Source of the DNA: Limosilactobacillus sp.
Lineage (GTDB): Bacteria > Bacillota > Bacilli > Lactobacillales > Lactobacillaceae
Reading direction: 5' to 3'
DNA length: 64,000 nucleotides
Assembly (NCBI RefSeq): GCF_022482365.1
Contig: NZ_JAKVPE010000001.1
Span: 1,426,001 to 1,490,000 of the forward strand
The position numbers were made by a program, and so were the translations under genes. This document shows, piece by piece, positions 51,798 to 59,913 of the stretch (its first letter is position 1; every line of letters starts with the position of its first letter). The notes below the pieces were generated by a model. That model worked only from the letters and a program-made list of their open reading frames with translations. It searched no databases and was not told the origin of the DNA.

Positions 51798-52436
51798 TCA
51801 AATTCTCACCATCTTCGCCCACCGCCGGGTCAGCGCCCACTGCAGCAACCAGATTGCGCCGGCGCAAAGCAAGGTCAGCACCATTGTCAGCAGGATCCCC
51901 CAGAGAATCGGCACCACCCGCAGGCTCTGAAGGCCGTCGAAGAGCAGCTGGCCGAGACCCCCGGCATTGATAGTTGCCGCGATCGTCGCCATCGCCATTG
52001 TCGATGCCAGGGCAACCTGAATGCCGGAGAAAATTGCCGGCAGGGCCAGGGGCAGCTGTACCCGTGCAATGACCTGCCAGTTAGTCATCCCCAGGCCGCG
52101 AGCCACTTCCACCAGGTCCGAATCAACACCCCGGATGCCGGTGATAAATGACCGCAGCAGGATGTATTCGCTGTAAACCGTCAGCACGATCACCGCCGTC
52201 CACATGCCAAGGCCCGACAGCGGCAAAAGCAGGGCGAAAAAGGCAAAACTCGGGATTGAATACAGGAGGGAAAAGAAATATACCAGCCCGTTCAGCCAAC
52301 GCTGGCGCCGGAGGAAAAATAGCACCAGCAGGATCGTGATTAATAGGGCGATCGCCAAGGCGGACAGGACCATCGCCGCGTGCTGTTCCACCTCTAGCAG
52401 CATTTGGGGCGCATTTTCTTGCCAGTATTTAATCAT
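51798..52436 (-). CDS. OpuC/OsmF-type ABC permease
   Basis: 212 residues from ATG 52436, within the end of the ATPase gene. Six helices and the EAA loop DLVEVARGLGMTNWQVIARV. AINAGGLGQ-type ending (TINAGGLGQLLFDGL) is typical of glycine-betaine/choline permeases. Second permease of the four-gene operon. Confidence 0.9.
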   Translation of the reverse strand: MIKYWQENAPQMLLEVEQHAAMVLSALAIALLITILLVLFFLRRQRWLNGLVYFFSLLYSIPSFAFFALLLPLSGLGMWTAVIVLTVYSEYILLRSFITGIRGVDSDLVEVARGLGMTNWQVIARVQLPLALPAIFSGIQVALASTMAMATIAATINAGGLGQLLFDGLQSLRVVPILWGILLTMVLTLLCAGAIWLLQWALTRRWAKMVRI

Positions 52437-53199
52437 TGCCTTGCCCCCACAGTTCCTGGTTCTGCCGGACGGTACCCAGCAGGTCGCGGACAAATTCGGT
52501 TGCTGGATGGGCCACTACTTCCCGCGGGGTGGCGAATTGTTCGATTCGTCCTCTGTTCATCACCAGCACCCGCTGCCCCAGGTAAAGCGCCTCGTTGATA
52601 TCGTGAGTAACAAAGAGGAACGTCTTCCCGGAAAGGGTGGCGTGGATCCGCTTGATCTCCTTTTGCAATTCCAGTCGGGTCAGGGCATCAAGGGCACCAA
52701 ACGGTTCGTCAAAGAGGACGTAAGGCGGGTTGGCAGCCAGCGCACGGGCCACGCCGATCCGTTGCTGCTGCCCACCAGAAAGCTGGCTCGGATAACGATC
52801 CGCGTACTTGCCCGGATCAAGTTTCACCAGTTTCAGCAGCTGTGTTACACGTGAAACTATTTGGTCCTGTTCCCAGCCAAGCAATTGTGGCACCACCCCG
52901 ATGTTTTGACTGATGGTCATGTGTGGGAAAAGGCCAATCTGCTGAACCACGTAGCCGATGTGACGGCGCAATTCAACTAGGTTATACTCCGCCAGTGGTC
53001 GGCCGGCGATCAGTATCTCACCTGCATCTGGCTTCAATAGGCCGTTAATCATCTTCAGCGTGGTCGTCTTTCCACTACCAGAAGAGCCCAGGATCGTTAT
53101 GAACTCACCCTGGTTGACGGTAAAGGAGAGATCGGGAATGACGGTGTTTGTTCCGAAGCTCTTTTTGACGTGCTTAAATTGAATACTTGCCGTGGCCAT
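52429..53199 (-). CDS. Glycine-betaine/osmoprotectant-type ABC ATPase
   Basis: 256 residues from ATG 53199 (GGAGGG upstream; the longer frame overlaps the permease and is rejected). Walker A ILGSSGSGKTTTLKMINGL, signature LSGGQQQRIGVARALA, Walker B VLFDEPFGALDALTR, and VTHDINEAL. No C-terminal CBS domains, unlike OpuCA, so it is the shorter YehX-like type. Confidence 0.92.
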   Translation of the reverse strand: MATASIQFKHVKKSFGTNTVIPDLSFTVNQGEFITILGSSGSGKTTTLKMINGLLKPDAGEILIAGRPLAEYNLVELRRHIGYVVQQIGLFPHMTISQNIGVVPQLLGWEQDQIVSRVTQLLKLVKLDPGKYADRYPSQLSGGQQQRIGVARALAANPPYVLFDEPFGALDALTRLELQKEIKRIHATLSGKTFLFVTHDINEALYLGQRVLVMNRGRIEQFATPREVVAHPATEFVRDLLGTVRQNQELWGQGND

Positions 53200-53830
53200 T
53201 TTTTTGAACCCTCCTAATAAGATAATCAAAACCGAGCATCGAAAACAGTGACAGGAGCGCCACACTGACCGCCCCGATGATGACGTAGGACATGTCATAA
53301 AGACCCAATCCCGTGAAAATCAGCGTCCCCAGGCCCCCGGCACCGATGTAGGTGGCCAGGGTCGCGCTGGCGATGATTTCGACCAGGGCCAGCTTGATCC
53401 CGTTCAAAATGTACGGCAGGGCCAGCGGGATCTCGATTTGTCGCCGCAATTGACGCCAATCCATCCCGAGAGCCAAGCCAATCTCCTTGTAGGTCGGGCT
53501 GACTTCATTAAAGCCAAGGATCGTGTTGATCAAAAGCGGCGGCAAGGCCAGCACGACCAGGGCAATCAGAGCCGGTGCCATCCCAGTGCCGAGAAAGGGG
53601 ATCAGCAGGAAGAGCAGCGCCAGGCTGGGAATGATCCGCAGCACCTGGGCAAAGGCCGTGCAGAAACTGGCCAACGGTTTGACCCGCGAGCCCAGGTAGC
53701 CCAGCGGCAGGGCAATCACCAGCGAGATCGCCAGGGTCAGTAGGCAGAGCTCGAGGTGCTGACCAACGTACTGCCAGTACTGGCCGCTGTTGGTTTGAAA
53801 ATAGCGAATAATCTGTCTTAACAAGGGCAA
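53174..53830 (-). CDS. OpuC/OsmF-type ABC permease
   Basis: 218 residues from TTG 53830 (GGAGG five bases upstream; TTG 53824 possible). Six helices with EAA loop TYKEIGLALGMDWRQLRRQI and YIGAGGLGTLIFTGL. It overlaps the ATPase gene by 26 bp. Works with the second permease at 51798. Confidence 0.9.
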   Translation of the reverse strand: MPLLRQIIRYFQTNSGQYWQYVGQHLELCLLTLAISLVIALPLGYLGSRVKPLASFCTAFAQVLRIIPSLALLFLLIPFLGTGMAPALIALVVLALPPLLINTILGFNEVSPTYKEIGLALGMDWRQLRRQIEIPLALPYILNGIKLALVEIIASATLATYIGAGGLGTLIFTGLGLYDMSYVIIGAVSVALLSLFSMLGFDYLIRRVQKNGHGKYSI

Positions 53831-53846
53831 TTCCCCCTCCTCAATG

Positions 53847-54746
53847 CTAGTTCATGTTTTGCCGATACCAATTTCGGGCAACCATCCGGTAGTTTTGCCC
53901 GTCAACGCTAACCTTTCGATTCAGCCTCGTCAGCTCCCTGTTCGTCAGTTTGGCGTCGACCTTGTTCAGGGTACGCGCCATTTTGGGGCAGCGCTTAGTC
54001 GCCTTAATGTTGGCGACCGGGACCAGGTTGTACGGCGGCCAAATGCCCTTATTGTCCTTAATTAAAGTGAACCTCTTCGTCGCCAGCTGACCATCGGTGG
54101 TCGATACCGGTGCCGCGTCCGCCTTGCCCTGTTTCATGATCTGATAGAGCAGGCTGGCATCGTAGTCTCTCAGTGATTTGAAGCGGTATTTGCCGTACGC
54201 ATTTTCCATCGCCGGCAGCGCATCGACGCGTTTTTCGAACTCACCCTGGGAAGCGAACCGCAGCTGCGGGGCCTTCTTCTGGAGGTCGCTCAGATTATTA
54301 ATGTGATATTTACGCGCGGTCTTCGTCGGCATCCCAATCCCCTGCCGGTCATCACCGGGCGCGTAGTCGAAGGTGGTCAGGTCCTTCTTCTTTACGCCCG
54401 CCTTCGCCATCTTGGCCATCTGGACACTCGATTTTCCTCGCCCGTCTTGCTTGAGGTAGGTCTCCACGATCGTTCCCGTGTAGTCAGGGTAGACATCGAC
54501 CTGGCCTTTTTGCGTGGCGGAAAAGATCACGCTGTTGGCGACGTTGGGCTTGCGGACAACCCGATAGCCGGCATGTTCGAGGGCTAGAGCATAGATTTCG
54601 CCAACCGTCCTGCTCTCAACACCGTTCTTGGAGCCAACAATCAACGACTGCTTGCTGGCACTGCTGGGCGTTTCGAACACGCCCAGCATCACCACGAGTG
54701 ACAGCAGGGCAAGCCCGGTCGCCCCAGCTATTCTTCTAAAATTCAT
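53847..54746 (-). CDS. Osmoprotectant-type substrate-binding protein (OsmF/OpuCC-like)
   Basis: 299 residues, ribosome site GGAGGCGG. Signal peptide residues 1-30 (LALLSLVVMLGVFETPSSASK) has no lipobox Cys, unusual for a Gram-positive binding protein. Mature QBP-like fold: SLIVGSKNGVESRTVGEIYA, QVDVYPDYTGTIVETYL and LVPVANIKATKRCPKMA. Binding-pocket ligand is unknown; betaine, choline or carnitine are family ligands. First gene of the operon with a strong promoter. Confidence 0.88.
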   Translation of the reverse strand: MNFRRIAGATGLALLSLVVMLGVFETPSSASKQSLIVGSKNGVESRTVGEIYALALEHAGYRVVRKPNVANSVIFSATQKGQVDVYPDYTGTIVETYLKQDGRGKSSVQMAKMAKAGVKKKDLTTFDYAPGDDRQGIGMPTKTARKYHINNLSDLQKKAPQLRFASQGEFEKRVDALPAMENAYGKYRFKSLRDYDASLLYQIMKQGKADAAPVSTTDGQLATKRFTLIKDNKGIWPPYNLVPVANIKATKRCPKMARTLNKVDAKLTNRELTRLNRKVSVDGQNYRMVARNWYRQNMN

Positions 54747-54791
54747 GCAGTTCCGCCTCCGAGTGTAACTTTTATCGTTTCAACTGTCACG

Positions 54792-54820
54792 ATCATATTC
54801 TCTAGCTTGCTTTTTGTCAA
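54792..54820 (-). promoter_or_regulatory. Promoter of the OsmF-type operon
   Basis: TTGACA (54820-54815), 17-bp spacer, TATGAT (54797-54792) on the minus strand. Confidence 0.85.
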
Positions 54821-54914
54821 GTTAATAAAAGCATTAGTTCGCCAATGGTCAGCAATTTAGATACTTGATATTTGTAACTTGATTAATTACAATAATGCCA
54901 AAGGACTGATCAAA

Positions 54915-55370
54915 ATGAAAATCTCAACTCGTTTTAGCGACAGTATTCATATCCTCGCTTTTATCAACATCTACGCGGGCAAGATCCCGCTAACCAGCAC
55001 CAACATTGCCGGAAGCGTCGAGACCTCACCGGTAGTCGTGCGCCGGCTGATGAGCCAGTTGCGCAAGGCTGGCCTGATCACCACCATTCACGGCGCCGCC
55101 GATCCCCAACTGGCCAAGGATCCTAGTGAAATCTCCCTCTACGACATCTTCCTAGCCGTCGAGGGCGATTCCCACCTCTTCGCCGTCGACCCCAAGACCA
55201 ATCCCGAATGCGTTGTCGGTGGCAACATCCAGGAGACCCTGACAGCCTACTATCGTCAGGCCGAAGTGGCGGCTGAGGCCAAGCTGGCCCAGATCAGCCT
55301 CCAGGACATCATCAACACGGTCCTCGTCAAGCAGGCCCAAAAGGAAGCGCAACAGAGAAAGGAAGAATAG
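54915..55370 (+). CDS. Rrf2 family transcriptional regulator
   Basis: 151 residues from ATG 54915 (AAAGGA upstream). Winged HTH with MKISTRFSDSIHILAFINIY and SVETSPVVVRRLMSQLRKAG. The cluster-binding three-Cys motif of IscR/NsrR is absent (one Cys in NPECVVGG), so it is YwnA-like and not Fe-S dependent. One base separates it from the reductase gene, which it presumably controls. Confidence 0.9.
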   Translation: MKISTRFSDSIHILAFINIYAGKIPLTSTNIAGSVETSPVVVRRLMSQLRKAGLITTIHGAADPQLAKDPSEISLYDIFLAVEGDSHLFAVDPKTNPECVVGGNIQETLTAYYRQAEVAAEAKLAQISLQDIINTVLVKQAQKEAQQRKEE

Positions 55371-55371
55371 T

Positions 55372-56235
55372 ATGCAATACATGATTACCGGTGCCACCGG
55401 TCACCTCGGTCAACAGGTGGTCGAACAGCTCAGTAAATTGACCGCTAAGGAAAACATTCGTCTCGGGGTCCACACCCCTGCCAAGGCCGCCAAGCTCAAG
55501 GACGCCGGCTTTGAGCTGGCCGCCGTCGACTACCGCAATATTGATTCGATGGTGACCGCCTTTCAGGGGGTCGACGTTCTGGTCTACATCCCCAGCATCA
55601 CCTACAACGTCCAGGACCGGCTCAACGAGTTTGAAAACTCCCTGACCGCCATGCAGCGGGCCGGGGTTCAGAACCTGGTGGACGTCAGTTTCATCGCCGA
55701 CCAGGCCAACAATCCCTTTCAGATGGCCGGCTACTACGCCTACCTGCCCGCACGCCTGGCTTCATCAGGGCTGAACTACGCGGTCGTCAAAAACGCGCTC
55801 TACGCCGATCCGCTGATCCCCTATTTACCAGAACTGATTGAGCGCCACAACGTCATCTACCCAATCGGTGACCAGGCAATGAGCTTCATCTCCCGAACCG
55901 ATAGTGCGGAAGCGATCGCTAACGTAGCGGTTAAGCCCTACTTGCGCGATCACGGCCAGAACTACCTGCTGACGATGGGGCAGAATTACAACATGGTCGA
56001 ACTCGCCCGCCTGATGACCGCCGCCACCGGCAAGCAGATTGGTTACGCCCCCGTTTCCGTCCAGGAATTCGCCGACATCTACCGGGCCGAGGGTGATGGC
56101 GATGAGCTGGCCTCGATGTACCAGGCCGCCGCAATGGGGCTGATGGACGCAGTCACCAGTGACTTTCGCCACATTACTGGTCACGCCCCGCAGGCGATGG
56201 GGGCTTTTTTGAAAGAAAATTACCAACCGCAATAA
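55372..56235 (+). CDS. NmrA/SDR-type NAD(P)-binding quinone-oxidoreductase-like protein
   Basis: 287 residues. NAD(P) loop ITGATGHLGQQVVEQL; DVLVYIPSITYNVQDRL and VVKNALYADPLIPYLPELIE are typical of the QorB/NmrA-like atypical SDRs, which lack the YxxxK catalytic pair. Likely reduces a quinone or senses NADP. Operon with Rrf2; terminator follows. Confidence 0.88.
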   Translation: MQYMITGATGHLGQQVVEQLSKLTAKENIRLGVHTPAKAAKLKDAGFELAAVDYRNIDSMVTAFQGVDVLVYIPSITYNVQDRLNEFENSLTAMQRAGVQNLVDVSFIADQANNPFQMAGYYAYLPARLASSGLNYAVVKNALYADPLIPYLPELIERHNVIYPIGDQAMSFISRTDSAEAIANVAVKPYLRDHGQNYLLTMGQNYNMVELARLMTAATGKQIGYAPVSVQEFADIYRAEGDGDELASMYQAAAMGLMDAVTSDFRHITGHAPQAMGAFLKENYQPQ

Positions 56236-56246
56236 TAAAAAAATAG

Positions 56247-56292
56247 CAAAAATCGGTACCCAGCATTCCCAATGCTAGAGTACCGATTTTCT
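56247..56292. terminator. Bidirectional terminator
   Basis: AAAATCGGTAC (56249-56259) pairs with GTACCGATTTT (56280-56290), with inner AGCATT/AATGCT. It divides the reductase from the helicase gene. Confidence 0.9.
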
Positions 56293-58548
56293 TTATTCCT
56301 TCGTCTTATCGCGCCGGTGCTTGCGAATCATCCGCCGCACACAGCTCTTCATCGTCTTTACGTCGAGAACGCCGCGCGCAAAGCCCTTTTTGATCAACTC
56401 GTCCGGGACGTACTGGTCGTATTTGTCGAAGACCGGGACCTCGTTTTCAAACACCAAGTCGAGCGGATCGAAGTCCTTGGCCGCTTCCTCGCCGATAACT
56501 TGGTAGAACTCGTCGGCCGAGGCGTCCATCGAGAATTCCATGTAGTAGGGCCGGACCGAGTTGAAGCCGCGCAGGCCGAGTCGGTCGGCACACTTGAGCC
56601 GCAATAAGCGCTCCAGGGCCAGGAAGGCATAAGTCCCTGTCCACGGGAAAAGGCACCACATCTTGCCACCGAGGTTGATCAACGACTCATTGAGCATCTC
56701 CGCCGCCTGTGCTGTGGCCCGAGCCTCGCGCAGGCGGGCGGTCGCGTTGGTCATCAAGTATGGGTAGGACTTATCCTCGGCCAGGACCTGCTGCATCCGT
56801 TCCAGTATCCGCGGATCGATGTCGCCGGCCACGTCGCCGAAGTAGGCCGGGATCCGGCCCTTGACCTGGTGGCAGTAAACCTGGTGGCGTTTGCGGTCCA
56901 CGTCCTCGACCACCCAGACGCGCCCGGCGATGGCGATTTTGTCGCCAACCGGCGGCGGCTTGACGATCGTCCCCAGCTCTTCGGAACCGGAGTGAACGCT
57001 GAATTCCTCATTTTCCTGGAAGACCGCGTAGAACTTGAAGTTGTTGACGACCCGCTCACCGGCCAAACCAACAATCACCCCGCCATTTTCCGTCTGCTCG
57101 ATGTGGTCAATCTTAATTAGGTGGCGCAGGAGGACCCGGTAATCGTCCTGGCTGATGTTGTGAAAGTACGACAGGGTCAGGACCCGCGACGCCAGTTCGG
57201 CCGGGGTCATCTCGCCGCCCGCTGCCAGGGTGCTCATCGTTTGGTGATAGAGCAGACTGTAAGGCAGGCGTCCGGTCCGCGGCGGCTCCACGAAGCGTTC
57301 CTCGAGGTAGAGCTGAACCAGGGCAATTCCCTGAATCAGCGGCCAGGGAATCAGCTCCGGCAGCATCGCCCGCGACTCGGGATGTTCCTCACGCATCACG
57401 AACCACATCTCAGGCGGGTTGCCCCGGCGACCGGTCCGGCCCATCCGCTGCAGGAAGCCGGAGACGGTAAAGGGAGCATCGATCTGAAAGGCCCGTTCGA
57501 GCCGACCGATGTCAATTCCCAGCTCCAGGGTGGCGGTCGCACAAGTCGTCATCAGGGAGTTCTCGTCCCGCATCGCCTCCTCGGCCGTCTGCCGGAAGGA
57601 GGTCGAGAGATTGCCATGGTGGATCATGAAGCGGTCGGGCTCGTGGTTGGCCGCGCAGTATGCCCGCAGCGCCTGGCAGACCGCCTCGCATTCTTCCCGA
57701 CTGTTGGTGAAGACCAGGCACTTCTTTCCCCGGGTGTGCTCAAAGACGTAGGCCAGGCCCGGATCTGCCATCGTCGGCGCCTTGTCGGTTGCCTGTTCGA
57801 GCACCGGCTGGGCGTCCTTGACGTTGGCATCGTCACCGGCCTGGACCGGGTCCTTGTAAAAGTGCTCCATCGAAAGGCGCCAGACCTCATGGGTGTCAGC
57901 GATCTTCGGAATGACCGTCCCCTTACCGCTGCCGGCCGCTAAGAGCTGACCGGCCAACCGCGGATCGCCAATCGTCGCGGAGAGGCCGATCCGGCGGGGA
58001 TGACAGCCGGCCAGGCGGGTCAGGCGTTCAATCAGGCAGAAGGTTTGCCCACCCCGGTCGCCCCGCAGCATCGAGTGGATCTCATCGATCACGATGAAGC
58101 GGAGGTCGCCGAAGAGGCTGGGGATATCCATGTGCTTGTTGAGCATCAGGGACTCCAGTGACTCCGGAGTAATCTGCAGGACGCCGGACGGGTGGCGGAG
58201 CAGCTTGCGTTTCTGCGACTGTGACACGTCGCCGTGCCAGCGCCAGACCGGGATCCCCGGCTCGTGGCAGAGGACGTTGAGCCGCTGGTACTGGTCGTTA
58301 ATCAGGGCCTTGAGCGGGGCGATGTAGAGGCAACCAACCGAGGACGGCGGCTCCTCATCCATCAGGGTCAGGATCGGGAAGAAGGCCGCCTCCGTCTTTC
58401 CCGAGGCGGTCGGGGCGGACAGGAGGACGTTCTGGTCGGTCGTAAAAATTGCCTCACCGGCCGCCTGCTGGATTGCCCGGAGGCTGCGCCAGCCCTGGCT
58501 ATAGATGTAGTCCTGGATAAAGGGCGCGTACCGTGAAAAGACGTCCAT
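56293..58548 (-). CDS. Lhr-like DEAD/DEAH-box helicase
   Basis: 751 residues, AGGAGG ribosome site. Superfamily II motifs: LLSAPTASGKTEAAFFP (motif I, about 42-58), VIDEIHSMLRGDRGGQ (motif II DEIH, 155-158), LSAT (189-192), CATATLELGIDIG (motif V) and LQRMGRTGRRG (motif VI). The C-terminal 330 residues resemble the winged-helix and accessory part of Lhr-type helicases. Third gene of the TerB/P-loop/helicase operon. A DNA or RNA translocase role is known for the family; the function of this set is unknown. Confidence 0.88.
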   Translation of the reverse strand: MDVFSRYAPFIQDYIYSQGWRSLRAIQQAAGEAIFTTDQNVLLSAPTASGKTEAAFFPILTLMDEEPPSSVGCLYIAPLKALINDQYQRLNVLCHEPGIPVWRWHGDVSQSQKRKLLRHPSGVLQITPESLESLMLNKHMDIPSLFGDLRFIVIDEIHSMLRGDRGGQTFCLIERLTRLAGCHPRRIGLSATIGDPRLAGQLLAAGSGKGTVIPKIADTHEVWRLSMEHFYKDPVQAGDDANVKDAQPVLEQATDKAPTMADPGLAYVFEHTRGKKCLVFTNSREECEAVCQALRAYCAANHEPDRFMIHHGNLSTSFRQTAEEAMRDENSLMTTCATATLELGIDIGRLERAFQIDAPFTVSGFLQRMGRTGRRGNPPEMWFVMREEHPESRAMLPELIPWPLIQGIALVQLYLEERFVEPPRTGRLPYSLLYHQTMSTLAAGGEMTPAELASRVLTLSYFHNISQDDYRVLLRHLIKIDHIEQTENGGVIVGLAGERVVNNFKFYAVFQENEEFSVHSGSEELGTIVKPPPVGDKIAIAGRVWVVEDVDRKRHQVYCHQVKGRIPAYFGDVAGDIDPRILERMQQVLAEDKSYPYLMTNATARLREARATAQAAEMLNESLINLGGKMWCLFPWTGTYAFLALERLLRLKCADRLGLRGFNSVRPYYMEFSMDASADEFYQVIGEEAAKDFDPLDLVFENEVPVFDKYDQYVPDELIKKGFARGVLDVKTMKSCVRRMIRKHRRDKTKE

Positions 58549-58571
58549 TTCCGCTCACCTCCTTTGGCAAA

Positions 58572-59903
58572 TCAAATCGTAAATTCCGCAAAACCGTCGT
58601 CCTTTTTGTCGGAGACGGCAGCCGACTGGTTGTAGTTGAACTGGTCGGAATTAAGCAGGGTCTTCACGTCAGTTCCCGGGTTCTGCCAGAGGATGTCCAG
58701 CAGCTCAATAAAGTCCCGGATGACCTCCCGGGGCGTGATGTTGGCACTCGCCCCAATCCGGCCGTACTCAATCTTGATAAAGGTCGCCAGGTCCTCCTCA
58801 CTGATCGTCCGCTGGTAGCCGTACAGGTTGGCGTGCATGTCGGCCAGCTTCTCCGTCAGCACCAGCATTTCTTCAGCCGTCAACGGCTCCAGCTTGATCA
58901 CCGGCGCGTACATGTCGCGGGCCCCATCACGGGAAAACTTCCCGGCGGTCAGCCGCGAGCGCAGGGCCTCGTATGAGTAGACGCCCCGCCGCCGGTCCTC
59001 GATCGCCTGCGGGGTCCCGCACATGATGATGCCCAGGTACTTGGCCTTGCCCTGGAGCGTATCGTTGTACATCGTTAGGATCTTCTCGTAGTTGTACTGG
59101 CGGCTGATGCTGTTCGGGATCTTCGAAATGTTGACCAGCTCGTCGATCATGATCATCATCCCCTGGTAGCCGGCCTGGCGGAAGAAGGCGGCGAAGAGCT
59201 TCAGGTACTCGTACCAGTCGTCGTCGGAAATGATGATGTTGACGCCGAGCTCCTTCTTGGCGTCGGTCTTGCGGTCGTACTCGCCCCGGAACCACTTCGT
59301 CACCTTGGCCTTGGTCTCTTGGTCATCATCCACGTAGGCGCGGTAGTACATCTCAAGGAGCTTGGCGAAGTCGAAGCCGTGCACCAGCTCGTTTAAGGAG
59401 GCGATCACCTTGTAGATCTCCTTGTCGACCGCCGTTGCGAAATTGGGCGCACTCGGGTCGATCCCCTGCTCGCTAGCCACCTTGGCCTGGACCGAGCTGA
59501 TCCAGCGGTCGAGGACCAGGTTGAGGGCCCCACCCTCGGGCCGCGTCTTGGTGGACAGGTTTTGAATCAGCTCCCGGTAGGTGGCCAGCCCCTTGCCGTT
59601 GCCGCCGTGCAGCCGGCGCTCGGGCGAGAGGTCGCCGTCGACCACGATGAAGCCCTTGTCCATCACGTAGTTACGAATCGTCTGCAGAAGGAAGCTCTTC
59701 CCCGAGCCGTAGCGCCCCATGATGAAGCGGAAGGAGGCGCCCCCTTCGCTGATGATGTCGACGTCGTGGAGCAGAGCCGCGATCTCGTCTTTACGGCCGA
59801 CCGCGATGTAGGGCAGGCCGATCCGTGGCACCACACCACCCTTGAGTGAATTCAGAATTGTTTGGGCAATCCGCTTGGGAACCCGTTTACGTACTTCTGG
59901 CAT
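58572..59903 (-). CDS. BrxD-like (DUF2791-type) P-loop ATPase
   Basis: 443 residues, GAGGAG ribosome site. Walker A RFIMGRYGSGKSFLLQTI (63-70), Walker B MMIMIDELVNISKI (Asp-Glu 254-255), sensor-like IIMCGTPQAIEDRRRGVYSY, and an N-terminal RIAQTILNSLKGGVVPRIG typical of the BREX system ATP-binding domain family. BrxD is an accessory ATPase of BREX type 2, but no BREX methylase, PglZ or PglX is seen. Middle gene of the operon: 10 bp after the TerB gene, 23 bp before the helicase. Confidence 0.85.
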   Translation of the reverse strand: MPEVRKRVPKRIAQTILNSLKGGVVPRIGLPYIAVGRKDEIAALLHDVDIISEGGASFRFIMGRYGSGKSFLLQTIRNYVMDKGFIVVDGDLSPERRLHGGNGKGLATYRELIQNLSTKTRPEGGALNLVLDRWISSVQAKVASEQGIDPSAPNFATAVDKEIYKVIASLNELVHGFDFAKLLEMYYRAYVDDDQETKAKVTKWFRGEYDRKTDAKKELGVNIIISDDDWYEYLKLFAAFFRQAGYQGMMIMIDELVNISKIPNSISRQYNYEKILTMYNDTLQGKAKYLGIIMCGTPQAIEDRRRGVYSYEALRSRLTAGKFSRDGARDMYAPVIKLEPLTAEEMLVLTEKLADMHANLYGYQRTISEEDLATFIKIEYGRIGASANITPREVIRDFIELLDILWQNPGTDVKTLLNSDQFNYNQSAAVSDKKDDGFAEFTI

Positions 59904-59913
59904 GCTTTTCTCC

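Noticed and set aside
57121-57942. 273-codon plus-strand ORF
   Set aside because: Antisense to the helicase gene with no ribosome site or recognisable domain.
58572-59903. Full BREX locus
   Set aside because: The ATPase resembles BrxD, but no methyltransferase, PglZ, BrxA/B/C or BrxL is encoded in the window.
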